41,598 bases of DNA from an uncultured Ruminococcus sp. (GCA_910584195.1 CAJTYV010000027.1:1-41598), one strand, 5' to 3'; counted from the first letter of the stretch, positions 24,339 to 31,992 are shown. Notes: generated by a model not told the origin, from the letters alone. Translations and numbers: made by a program.

Positions 24339-26037
24339 TAAAGAGGCTATAAAGAGATTGCTTTTGTTATTGAACAGATACAGAAGAACAATAGCTGTGA
24401 TTGTCTGTTGCCTGTTTATTTCTACAGGGTTGAACCTTTGCGTCCCACTAATCAGCAGACGGATCATGGATGATGGCTTTATTGGTGGCGATAAGAAATT
24501 ATTGATTGAGCTGGTTTTGGCATCTATGGTAATTTACGCTATAAATTCCCTTATAGATATAATCAAAGAAAAGAAACGTGTAGATATTTCAGCTAAGATA
24601 CAATACTTTCTCTCAGAACAGTCTTTTTCCCATCTTATGAAGCTGCGAGTAAGCTATTTTAATAACACAAATTATGCGGAGACTTTGAATAATATTAACA
24701 CAGATATTAACCAGATGACATCTATTGCTGATAGCAGCGTTTTCTTTGTAATTACGCAGGCGTTCAGCATGGTCGGTGGTATTATTGGATTACTTATTAT
24801 AGATTTTAGAATGACAATATTGGTACTTCTATTTATTCCGATCAAGTGTGTCGTGATGAAATATTTTGCTAAGAAACAAAAACAGATTATGGATGAGTTC
24901 ATAACAAGTAATCAAAAATATGCGAAATGGTTTGGAGATACTGTTGGTGGGGTACGGGAAGTTAAGCTGTTTAATGTCTTTGATAAAAAACATGAGGAAT
25001 TTGCACTCAATCAGAACGAAATTATAGAGAAGCAAAAGCAAATGAATATGTTAGGGCAGTGGAATATGATCATAGACAGCATTATGGTACAGTTGCTTTC
25101 CACGCTGTTATATATTTTAGGAGCAAATTTGGTGTTTGATCTCCGGCTTTCGGTGGGTAGTGTGTTTGCTTTTATTACATATAGTGCTTATGTTACAGGA
25201 CCAATTTCTGCAATCCTTAACATAGGATACCTTCTATCAGGAATTATCCCGTCAACTAAGCGATATTATGCTTTTATGGATTTGGAGGAAGAAACGGATA
25301 ACCGGAAGAATGTAGAGCCGCATCTGAATGATTTGAAATTGGAACAGGTTTCTTTTGCATATGAAAAGGATAAATATATTCTAAAGAATATTGACATTTC
25401 ATTTGCAAAGGGTAGCAAGACAGCGATAATCGGACGTAATGGTTCAGGAAAGACAACAATCATCAATCTTCTTACTAGAATGTATGAGCCGACAAGTGGA
25501 AAGATATTATTAGGATCGGAAAATCTTTCAGAATTGTCATTGTCGGAATACAGAAATATGGTATCAGTGGTAAGCCAACAGATATATCTTTTTAATGATA
25601 CGATAAGAAATAATATCTGTTTGTACAAGCAGGTGGATGATGCAATGATAGAAGCTGCTTATAAGGATAGTGGACTTGAAGATTTTATAAAAGAGGTTTC
25701 TTTAGATTATGTGGTAGGACAGAATGGAGCAATGCTTTCCGGTGGACAGAAACAAAAGATAGCTCTTGCAAGGGCATTGATACATGATAAGCCGATTGTT
25801 ATATTTGATGAAGCCACTTCAAATACGGATGCTTATTCAGAACAGCAGATTAACGGATTGTTGAATACTAAGCTGAAAGAAAAAACAGTGATAGTTATAA
25901 CACATAAGAAAGAGATATTAAGCAAAGTCGATCAGATTATCGTGCTGAAGGAAGGTGTGGTTGCTGATATAGGAAGGTATAGTGAGCTGATAGGTAAAAA
26001 TGATGAATTAAAGATTATGTTAGAAAAATTAGATTAG
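24331..26037 (+). CDS. ABC exporter (fused membrane and ATPase domains)
   Basis: 568 residues. Six membrane segments lie in the first ~310 residues. The ATPase domain has Walker A GRNGSGKT (about 368-375), signature LSGGQKQKIALARAL, Walker B IVIFDEATSNTD and H-loop ITHKKE. There is no N-terminal C39 peptidase domain, unlike double-glycine bacteriocin exporters. The ATG at 24331 lies 6 bp from ggagg and overlaps the protease stop. It is presumed to export the modified Cys-rich peptides as a homodimer. Since cluster 2 has no exporter of its own, it may serve both peptides (inference). Confidence 0.92.
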   Translation: MDNKEAIKRLLLLLNRYRRTIAVIVCCLFISTGLNLCVPLISRRIMDDGFIGGDKKLLIELVLASMVIYAINSLIDIIKEKKRVDISAKIQYFLSEQSFSHLMKLRVSYFNNTNYAETLNNINTDINQMTSIADSSVFFVITQAFSMVGGIIGLLIIDFRMTILVLLFIPIKCVVMKYFAKKQKQIMDEFITSNQKYAKWFGDTVGGVREVKLFNVFDKKHEEFALNQNEIIEKQKQMNMLGQWNMIIDSIMVQLLSTLLYILGANLVFDLRLSVGSVFAFITYSAYVTGPISAILNIGYLLSGIIPSTKRYYAFMDLEEETDNRKNVEPHLNDLKLEQVSFAYEKDKYILKNIDISFAKGSKTAIIGRNGSGKTTIINLLTRMYEPTSGKILLGSENLSELSLSEYRNMVSVVSQQIYLFNDTIRNNICLYKQVDDAMIEAAYKDSGLEDFIKEVSLDYVVGQNGAMLSGGQKQKIALARALIHDKPIVIFDEATSNTDAYSEQQINGLLNTKLKEKTVIVITHKKEILSKVDQIIVLKEGVVADIGRYSELIGKNDELKIMLEKLD

Positions 26038-26045
26038 TACAAGGA

Positions 26046-26087
26046 AGTCCTTTCAGAATAATAACGAATGTCTGAAAGGATTTTTTT
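26046..26087 (+). terminator. Terminator after the ABC exporter
   Basis: tcctttcaga (26048-26057) pairs with tctgaaagga (26071-26080), followed by seven Ts. Operator site 7 starts 3 bp later. Almost the same terminator-operator block occurs at 30311 and 31889. Confidence 0.92.
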
Positions 26088-26089
26088 GC

Positions 26090-26155
26090 CGTTTTCTGCA
26101 AAAACAGTTCATTTTCTGCAGGGGTAATTGAACTTTATCTCAATTTTGTTATTAT
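26090..26155 (+). promoter_or_regulatory. LytTR-type operator and promoter, site 7
   Basis: cgttttctgc (26090-26099) and cattttctgc (26110-26119), 20 bp apart. A 35-type ttgaac (26128-26133), 16 bp, then tattat (26150-26155). It drives the second Cys-rich peptide operon. Confidence 0.83.
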
Positions 26156-26229
26156 TATTAAAAAAGCAGGAATCTATAAAAAATTAAAACTGGCGATTGG
26201 ATCAAAACTATTGAACGGAGGTAAGGATA

Positions 26230-26940
26230 ATGGCAATTACAGGAGTAAATGGTGGGGTAAGCAGTAATTATGCAAACTATTATGCATCAAAATCAAAGGA
26301 TGATACAAGAACAAAGAGCGAAAGCACAGGAGAAGTAAGTAGTAAAAGCGTAGATACAGCAAAAACAGGTACTACGACAGCTACAGGATCAAAAAGTAGG
26401 ACAGCAACGGAATATACTAAGTATTTACAGGAGAAATTTAGTTATTTTAACAAATCGACATCAATGGAAGGTGTACCAACAACAGTTTCTGTATCAAGTG
26501 CATTTATTAAAAAATGTGCAAATGATCCAGAGAAAGCAAAATTTTTAGAGGAAAATTTGAATGCCTTGCCAGAATGTGCAGCGAAAGCAGTTGCAGGGTG
26601 TCAGGGAACATTAACTAACCTTAGCTATCAGGTTGATGCAAATGGCAATATTTCTGTGGCAATATCTGGCACAAGTGATCCTGACGGTAAAATTGCTAAA
26701 GAGAATGCTGAGAGGAAGGCAAAGGAAAGTAAAGAAAAAGAGAAAAAATTAGAAGAAAGAAGAGCAGCTAAAAAAGCAGAAGAGAAAAAACTGGAAGAGA
26801 GATTAGCAGCTAAAAAGGCATTGACAGAGAAAACAGATACTAACATAAATACCAGTAGTGGACAAATTAGAATTACAGAGGCTTCGGCATATACAAATCA
26901 AACCATCAATGTTGGAAGTAATTTTAATAGCTATAGTTAA
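26230..26940 (+). CDS. DUF6033-like signal-less protein leading peptide cluster 2 (236 aa)
   Basis: No signal peptide. The N-terminus (MAITGVNGGVSSNYANYYAS) is Gly/Ser/Asn/Tyr-rich, followed by a Thr/Ser/Lys-rich disordered stretch to about residue 60. A folded part (about 65-150) contains FIKKCANDPEKAKFLEENL. A Lys/Glu/Ala/Arg coiled helix with a repeated EEKKLEERLAAKKA-type unit (about 158-200) precedes a Ser/Thr/Asn-rich tail. I believe this is the DUF6033 family of Lachnospiraceae, whose function is unknown. It holds the same position as the protein at 18145 in cluster 1. Export without a Sec signal is possible but unproven. Confidence 0.65.
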   Translation: MAITGVNGGVSSNYANYYASKSKDDTRTKSESTGEVSSKSVDTAKTGTTTATGSKSRTATEYTKYLQEKFSYFNKSTSMEGVPTTVSVSSAFIKKCANDPEKAKFLEENLNALPECAAKAVAGCQGTLTNLSYQVDANGNISVAISGTSDPDGKIAKENAERKAKESKEKEKKLEERRAAKKAEEKKLEERLAAKKALTEKTDTNINTSSGQIRITEASAYTNQTINVGSNFNSYS

Positions 26941-27024
26941 GTAGATAATTATGAAATATAGAATTGCATAATATGTGGTTTTGCAAGAATCTATATAGTT
27001 AAATCTTTGAAAGGGGGTGAAATT

Positions 27025-27234
27025 ATGGGAAGCAAGAAGCTTGGAAAAAAGGGCGGCTTTGATGAAGGCACATTGGTGGCTTTTGCATGTGCATGTAATT
27101 GTAACTTATGTCTGTGTACATCATGTAGCAATTGTAATACAATTCCAAATGCTACGGGACTCCAGCTTACAGGAAATGTAACTTACAATAACCTGTACAA
27201 CAAGTCGTTTGGACCTATGACACTTTTGAGTTAG
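27025..27234 (+). CDS. Cys-rich peptide precursor 2 (CLI_3235/Clo7bot-like RiPP)
   Basis: 69 residues with the leader MGSKKLGKKGGFDEGTLVAF and a core of seven Cys in 17 residues (CACNCNLCLCTSCSNC within that core), then a Leu/Asn/Tyr-rich tail (TGNVTYNNLYNKSFGPM). The ATG at 27025 follows aaagggggtg; an in-frame TTG at 27007 is upstream of that site. The leader is conserved with precursor 1 while core and tail differ, the usual pattern for RiPPs made by related enzymes. Two terminators separate it from its maturase gene, so it is probably produced in excess over the enzyme. Confidence 0.85.
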   Translation: MGSKKLGKKGGFDEGTLVAFACACNCNLCLCTSCSNCNTIPNATGLQLTGNVTYNNLYNKSFGPMTLLS

Positions 27235-27243
27235 GCATAGGAA

Positions 27244-27275
27244 GTTACAGGCAGCATTTGAGCCTATAACTTTTT
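27244..27275 (+). terminator. Attenuating terminator 1 after precursor 2
   Basis: gttacaggc (27244-27252) pairs with gcctataac (27262-27270), then five Ts. It lies 10 bp after the precursor stop inside the operon. Confidence 0.7.
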
Positions 27276-27297
27276 GAGTTAGGTTCAGAAGCTATAG

Positions 27298-27332
27298 GCA
27301 GCCTGATGAGATATTAGTCAGGCTGCCTTTTT
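27298..27332 (+). terminator. Attenuating terminator 2 before maturase 2
   Basis: gcagcctga (27298-27306) pairs perfectly with tcaggctgc (27318-27326), then cttttt. It shares a ~48-bp tandem duplication with the segment holding terminator 1. No promoter is obvious between it and the maturase start, so the maturase is presumably expressed by partial read-through. Confidence 0.8.
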
Positions 27333-27352
27333 AAAATTAGGAGGAAAAATAT

Positions 27353-28807
27353 ATGATTGAACATATACCATATATTCATTTGATAGAGATATATAACGAG
27401 AAATATTTATACGATGTAAACACTAACGGAATAGTTCATATTTCTGATGAAATGTTTGTTTTCTTGAATAAGTTGATTTCAAATACTTCAATAAGCAAAG
27501 AACAAATCAGCAGTGAGTATAATACGTTGAGTGAGGAATGTCAAAGTGATATAGATTTATTGATGCAACGAGGATTTCTTTGTGACAAGAACGAAAATAT
27601 TGTTTTTCGGCATCCTGAAACAGATCGGCTTGAAGAGTTTTATAAGACTAATTTGAATATGATGACATTACAAGTAACGCAAAACTGTAATTTAAGATGT
27701 AAATATTGCGTTTATTCGGGAAGTTATGTGAATAGAACACACATGAATAAACGTATGAGTTTAAAAACTGCGATTGAAGCAGTAAAATTTTTATATGACC
27801 ATTCGTTAAACAGTGATTCAGTAACTATAGGTTTTTATGGTGGGGAACCCTTGTTAGAGTATGAATTGATTAAACAGTGTGTTCAATATGCGGAAGAAAT
27901 TTTTGCTGGTAAGAAGCTGTCATTTAATATGACAAGCAATGCAACTTTACTCACAGAGGATAGCATAAAATTTTTAGCAGAACATGGTTTTAATTTGACA
28001 ATTAGTTTGGACGGACCTGCAAATATTCAAAATAAAAATAGGATATTTGCGGCAAGCAATAAAGGTACTTATGAAACTGTTATGGAACGTTTGGAGCTGG
28101 TAAAGAAAATCTGTCCTGAATTTATTAAAAATATTTCATTTAATGCCGTTATTGACTTAAAACAGGATGTTTCATGTACAAGCCAATTTTTTATGACATA
28201 TGATTTGGTAAAAGAAATTGGTGTCTCAGGAAATTATGTTGATGTTAATAATTTGAAGGAATTAGAACAGGATGAAGTGCCGCCGGAATTTTATGCAAAT
28301 TCCAATTACGAGGTATTTAAGGTCTATCTGAATAGTTGTACAAATCTGCTGAAAGGCTATGATTCTTCGTTGTATAACTTTCATATATCTGCATTGCATA
28401 ATCAGATGGTGGAAAGAAATGTTTATAATAAGCATGATAGCTGCTATGATTGTCCGGGTGGTCAATGTTTGCCGGGAATACAAAGACTATTTGTAAATGT
28501 TGATGGTAAAATGTTTCCATGTGAAAGGGTAAATGAATCATCTGACATTCTTTGTATTGGAAGTATTCAGGAAGGCTTTGATATAGAAAATGCGAAGAAT
28601 CTACTCAATGTTGCGAAGATCTCAGAGAATGAGTGTAAAAAATGTTGGTGTTATAAGATGTGCGAGTTGTGCTGCGGTAAAGCAGAGAATAATGGAAAAC
28701 TGGATAAGGGAAAACGACTTTCTTTTTGCAAGACAAGCAGGTATTCGATAGAAGAAAACATAAAAAATTATGTAACACTAAAGAAATATGGTAGTCGTAC
28801 AGTGTGA
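27353..28807 (+). CDS. Radical SAM/SPASM peptide maturase 2 (CcpM-type)
   Basis: 484 residues, paralogous to the enzyme at 19066. An N-terminal RRE-like region (IPYIHLIEIYNEKYLYDVNT) precedes the radical SAM motif Cys112-x3-Cys116-x2-Cys119 in CNLRCKYCVYSGSYVNRTH, nearly identical to maturase 1. It also has FYGGEPLLEYEL and SPASM Cys motifs CYDCPGGQCLPG, FPCERV and CKKCWCYKMCELCCG, the last with extra Cys. The start follows aggagg. It probably modifies the seven-Cys peptide upstream. The central part (about 270-360) differs most from maturase 1 and may reflect substrate specificity (inference). Confidence 0.9.
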   Translation: MIEHIPYIHLIEIYNEKYLYDVNTNGIVHISDEMFVFLNKLISNTSISKEQISSEYNTLSEECQSDIDLLMQRGFLCDKNENIVFRHPETDRLEEFYKTNLNMMTLQVTQNCNLRCKYCVYSGSYVNRTHMNKRMSLKTAIEAVKFLYDHSLNSDSVTIGFYGGEPLLEYELIKQCVQYAEEIFAGKKLSFNMTSNATLLTEDSIKFLAEHGFNLTISLDGPANIQNKNRIFAASNKGTYETVMERLELVKKICPEFIKNISFNAVIDLKQDVSCTSQFFMTYDLVKEIGVSGNYVDVNNLKELEQDEVPPEFYANSNYEVFKVYLNSCTNLLKGYDSSLYNFHISALHNQMVERNVYNKHDSCYDCPGGQCLPGIQRLFVNVDGKMFPCERVNESSDILCIGSIQEGFDIENAKNLLNVAKISENECKKCWCYKMCELCCGKAENNGKLDKGKRLSFCKTSRYSIEENIKNYVTLKKYGSRTV

Positions 28808-28818
28808 AAGGAGCAATA

Positions 28819-29916
28819 ATGAAAAAAATAAATTTGGGCGTATATCCGTTTGAAGAATCTTTTATTCCTATATTGAGATATAAAGAGCTGTTTGACAAAT
28901 ACCGATTTTGCCAATTAATAAAGCATAACGGCGATAGTCTAAGCGAAAATGAAATTAAGGAAATAAGTACATGTGCAAGGGAATGTAGTCAAATTAACTG
29001 GGAAGATTTGAACAATGACAGTCGCTTAGATATGCTTTTGGTGACTAGAGATGTTGAAAAACTGGAATGGGATGTAGCAGTAGGCGTTATAGAAAAATAT
29101 TGTAAAATGGGTATTGGTATTTTGCTCATGGGCGTTCAAACAGTTAAAGGAAAAATACAAGAAATATGTACTTCCTATAATGTTATGTGTAAAACAAGTG
29201 ATGAAATATCATTTGCCAATAAAAAAGTAGATTATAGAAATATGAAATATTCTTTAGCACAGCAAACTATTGAGACGCCTATTGTTTCTGTTGCAGGAGT
29301 AGTTCCGGTAACACAAAAGTACCAGATTCAGTTGGATTTGTTTGATAATTTTAAAAAAGATGGATATAAAGTGACTTTAGTTGGAACAGGCTGCATGAAT
29401 GAGTTAATTGATTCTTATTCTGTTGACGATGTATTGTTTTGCCGGGAGTTATCAGAAGTACATAGAATACATTATTTTAACGATTTTATAAAAGAAATCG
29501 AAAAGCAGGAAGAACCGGATGTAATAATTATAGGTGTAGATGATCCGCTCTTATCATTATCTTCAAGGCATCCATTTAATTATGGTATTTATGCTTCGGA
29601 GTTATATAGTGCATTCACTCCAGACGTGTCAGTAATAGCATTGATGAATGGAACTTATAATGATGAATTTTATGATGAGTTTGGTAAGCTGTGTCGTTTC
29701 AAATATAATTTTGAAGCAAGTGCTTATTTTGTGTCAAGATATGTTCCGCTCTCGGCTTCTATGTATAGGGAGAAGTTATCTTATGCATATGCAAATGAGA
29801 TACAAAATACATCGAATAAATACACTGTTTTTTCAAATGCTGATATAGAACAAAAGAGTATATATAATTTTGTTTTGAAAAAGTTGCAGCAATTTGGCAG
29901 ATGCGAGCAGTTTTAG
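28819..29916 (+). CDS. TIGR04066-like peptide maturation system protein 2
   Basis: 365 residues, ATG 28819 after aaaggag. It is a paralog of the protein at 20465: a matching N-terminus (INLGVYPFEESFIPILRYKE), then TPIVSVAGVVPVTQKYQIQL, EEPDVIIIGVDD and a TPDVSVIALMNG-type strand. The region corresponding to a P-loop (AGVVPVTQK) has lost the Gly pattern entirely, so nucleotide binding is doubtful. It is always beside the maturase and ACP-like gene in this window, which suggests a complex; the role is unknown. Confidence 0.78.
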   Translation: MKKINLGVYPFEESFIPILRYKELFDKYRFCQLIKHNGDSLSENEIKEISTCARECSQINWEDLNNDSRLDMLLVTRDVEKLEWDVAVGVIEKYCKMGIGILLMGVQTVKGKIQEICTSYNVMCKTSDEISFANKKVDYRNMKYSLAQQTIETPIVSVAGVVPVTQKYQIQLDLFDNFKKDGYKVTLVGTGCMNELIDSYSVDDVLFCRELSEVHRIHYFNDFIKEIEKQEEPDVIIIGVDDPLLSLSSRHPFNYGIYASELYSAFTPDVSVIALMNGTYNDEFYDEFGKLCRFKYNFEASAYFVSRYVPLSASMYREKLSYAYANEIQNTSNKYTVFSNADIEQKSIYNFVLKKLQQFGRCEQF

Positions 29917-29930
29917 TAGGGAGGGATAAA

Positions 29931-30191
29931 ATGGAAAGTACACTGAAAGAAAGAATCATTGATGTAATGGAAAAAGCGTTAAATATTCATTTTACAGACA
30001 ACGTGGATTTTCAATACAGTTTGTTAGATCCACGAATTGGATTGAAACCACGAGACTTGTTAGTTATATTTTTTGCACTTCAAGAATCTTTTCATATTAC
30101 ATTCATTGAGAATGACATAGTGGAAAAGAGATTTGATTTTTTAGATAATATTGTCGCTTCGGTACAGGAGAAGTTAGATGCAGTATCTTAG
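29931..30191 (+). CDS. ACP-like peptide maturation protein 2, no phosphopantetheine serine
   Basis: 86 residues, ATG 29931 after gggagg. An N-terminal helix (LKERIIDVMEKALNIHF), a loop SLLDPRIGLKPRDLL where an ACP would have DSL, a helix (LVIFFALQESFHITFIENDI) and a final helix. As in copy 1, the attachment Ser is absent (GLKPRD). The conservation of this loss in both clusters supports a non-carrier role. The frame stays open for 48 codons after the stop; see the remnant entry. Confidence 0.75.
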   Translation: MESTLKERIIDVMEKALNIHFTDNVDFQYSLLDPRIGLKPRDLLVIFFALQESFHITFIENDIVEKRFDFLDNIVASVQEKLDAVS

Positions 30192-30338
30192 GCAGCGGGT
30201 GCGGTTACATATGGGGTGGGAAATGGTTTTGGTTATGAAGTGGGTTATTTAGGAAACAGGATATGTGAAAAAGACGAATTGAAGATTATGTTGCAAAACG
30301 GATGGAATAGAAAAAATCTTTTCAAAACAATGGGATGA
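30192..30338 (+). pseudogene. Possible remnant of an ABC exporter 3' end
   Basis: Directly after the ACP-like stop, and in the same frame, 48 codons are open. They include a Gly-rich stretch (VTYGVGNGFGYEVGYLGN) and then EKDELKIML. The latter matches the C-terminus of the exporter at 24331 (KNDELKIMLEKLD), and the underlying 21 bases (gacgaattgaagattatgtt and one more) differ from the exporter gene at only three positions. There is no clear start codon or ribosome binding site. It is best explained as debris of a second exporter lost from cluster 2. A small Gly-rich peptide gene is a weaker alternative. Confidence 0.4.
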
Positions 30339-30358
30339 GTTTGGAAAGATTTTTTTTG
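30311..30358 (+). terminator. Terminator after peptide cluster 2
   Basis: aaaaaatctttt pairs with the facing gaaagattttttt, ending in eight Ts. Operator site 8 begins 4 bp later. Confidence 0.85.
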
Positions 30359-30361
30359 TGC

Positions 30362-30427
30362 CATTTTCTGCAGAAACAGTTCATTTTCTGCATAGGTAAT
30401 TGAACATTAATCAAATTTTGCTATTAT
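30362..30427 (+). promoter_or_regulatory. LytTR-type operator and promoter, site 8
   Basis: Two exact cattttctgc copies (30362-30371 and 30382-30391), 20 bp apart, -35-like ttgaac (30400-30405), 16 bp, then tattat (30422-30427). It is nearly identical to site 7 over about 50 bp. Confidence 0.84.
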
Positions 30428-30502
30428 GATAGTAGAGAAATTTGTCTATCAATGAGAGGAAAGAAAAGGATTTGAAATTATTCTATCAAGGAGGATGGTG
30501 CT

Positions 30503-31192
30503 ATGTCAAAAATAACAGATTATAGTTTTTTGTTTCAATCAATGTTTGGAATGAAAAGTAATGCGGGAATGGTGAATCCACTTAGGGTAAGCAGTTTGTC
30601 AAGTGGTTCTGTGCAGGCACAATTAAAAGCGGCAGGAATTGATACGAACAGCGCACAGTATAAAGCTGCTATTAAAGAAATGACTAAACATGCCGGAAGT
30701 AGTGGAATGTTCACAAATGTGCAGGCAATAAAAAATCTTATGAGCCAATATGATAAAGACGGCGATTATATTGATCCGAACACAGGATTGGCAGGATTAG
30801 TTGTGACAGAGGAAAATGCTGTTAGCAGAAAGAAACTTATTTCAATTTCAGAAAGTAGCCTCGAAGATATGTTTGAAGTTACCAAAAAAGAGTTTTTGCA
30901 GGGAAATGGCATGGGGAATGGAGATACAACAAGAAGGTCAGATGTTTATACAGATTTGTATCGGAAAATGGGTAAAAAAGACCGTTTAGCAGCCGGATAT
31001 ACATTATCGCAGTATGAAAAGGCATATACACAGGCGTTTATTGCAGCAGCAAAAGCAGCAGATCCTACTTGGAAGGCAGGAAAACCTATCAAATCAGGGG
31101 CTTTGGATGGCATTACAAGAGAAACGGTAGAAGCTAATTTATCTAAATCAGGAAATAGACTTGTAAATGCGGGCGTAGATGTGAGATGTTGA
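30503..31192 (+). CDS. Signal-less protein, DUF3879-like (229 aa)
   Basis: No signal peptide. An N-terminal region (SKITDYSFLFQSMFGMKSNA) is followed by VQAQLKAAGIDTNSAQYKA and an acidic loop MSQYDKDGDYIDPNTG that resembles a calcium-binding DxDxD loop. The C-terminal half is helical. This is close to what I recall of DUF3879-type proteins in Firmicutes; the name is tentative. The YIDP-TG ending of the loop also occurs in the secreted proteins at 6025 and 9893, perhaps by chance. It is the first gene behind site 8, followed by a secreted protein, so the pairing of signal-less plus secreted protein seen at 6025-9431 recurs. Confidence 0.62.
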   Translation: MSKITDYSFLFQSMFGMKSNAGMVNPLRVSSLSSGSVQAQLKAAGIDTNSAQYKAAIKEMTKHAGSSGMFTNVQAIKNLMSQYDKDGDYIDPNTGLAGLVVTEENAVSRKKLISISESSLEDMFEVTKKEFLQGNGMGNGDTTRRSDVYTDLYRKMGKKDRLAAGYTLSQYEKAYTQAFIAAAKAADPTWKAGKPIKSGALDGITRETVEANLSKSGNRLVNAGVDVRC

Positions 31193-31253
31193 TTTATATT
31201 GCTGTTTTACGCATATATCTCAGTAATTCATTTATGAAAGGGAGGTTTTTTCA

Positions 31254-31709
31254 ATGAAGTCAGCAAAAAGAAGAATCTTTACAATTGTTATGGCATGTTT
31301 TATGGCGTGTATGATGTTTGCGATGCCTGTTTTGGCGGCAACTACATCTAGTTCATATTTCAGCAAGACTACAACAAAATTGAATGCCTTAAACGGTGGA
31401 AAATCCAATATAAGTTCAGTTACATCTGGAAGTACACCTGATGGTGCATCTGTTACTTCTGTGAAAGTATTCGTTAATGTGGCAAGAGGAACAGATCCGT
31501 ATACGCTTTATATACAGAGCCCAGAAGGAACAATAGCATCTTTTAGTGGTCCGACATCATCTGCGACATTTACCACTGATGTTTTTAATGGTGAAACTCC
31601 TAAAGGAACATGGAAGGTATGGATTGTAAATTCAGGGGTGTCGTATAACGGAAATATATATCCTGCTTCTACAGCAACGGTTTCGTTGACAGTTTACTAT
31701 GATTATTGA
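31254..31709 (+). CDS. Small secreted protein with P-domain-like beta-sandwich (151 aa)
   Basis: A signal peptide (MKSAKRRIFTIVMACFMACM, probable cleavage after VLA near residue 28) leads a ~123-residue Ser/Thr-rich beta protein. The segment GTWKVWIVNSG resembles the GTW strand of proprotein-convertase P domains, and LYIQSPEGTIASF fits an adjacent strand. It ends SLTVYYDY, comparable with the proteins at 8308 and 9893. There is no anchor. The start follows gggagg. It is the second gene of the site 8 operon and is followed by two terminators. Confidence 0.72.
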   Translation: MKSAKRRIFTIVMACFMACMMFAMPVLAATTSSSYFSKTTTKLNALNGGKSNISSVTSGSTPDGASVTSVKVFVNVARGTDPYTLYIQSPEGTIASFSGPTSSATFTTDVFNGETPKGTWKVWIVNSGVSYNGNIYPASTATVSLTVYYDY

Positions 31710-31824
31710 TGAAACGAAAAGTTTTAGAAATAATGTCTGGTATTACGAAATTAGCCTAATAGTCTAATTTATTGAGATATATGCGAATTGATTTTTATAG
31801 GGTAGGTAGCAAGATTGGTACAAA

Positions 31825-31868
31825 ATTGGCAGACAGGGATAGCTCTATTCTCTGTCTGCCAATCTTTT
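31825..31868 (+). terminator. Terminator 1 after the site 8 operon
   Basis: attggcagacaggga (31825-31839) pairs with tctctgtctgccaat (31849-31863), followed by ctttt. The 31710-31824 stretch before it shows nothing I can assign. Confidence 0.8.
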
Positions 31869-31888
31869 ATTATATCAGAAAGATTAAG

Positions 31889-31925
31889 AAAATCCTTTTA
31901 TAGCTTATCTGAAAGGATTTTTATG
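31889..31925 (+). terminator. Terminator 2, fused to operator site 9
   Basis: aaaatcctttt pairs with the facing gaaaggattttt. It is a variant of the block at 26046 and is immediately followed by operator site 9. Confidence 0.7.
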
Positions 31926-31926
31926 C

Positions 31927-31992
31927 CGTTTTCTGCAAAAACAGTCCATTTTCTGCAAGGCTACTGTTATCCCAATTCATTTCTGCTATGAT
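31927..31992 (+). promoter_or_regulatory. LytTR-type operator and promoter, site 9
   Basis: cgttttctgc (31927-31936) and cattttctgc (31947-31956), 20 bp apart; -10-like tatgat (31987-31992) 31 bp after the second repeat. The next coding gene is the Xre regulator at 32355, so the transcript would carry a ~350-nt structured leader. Confidence 0.8.
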
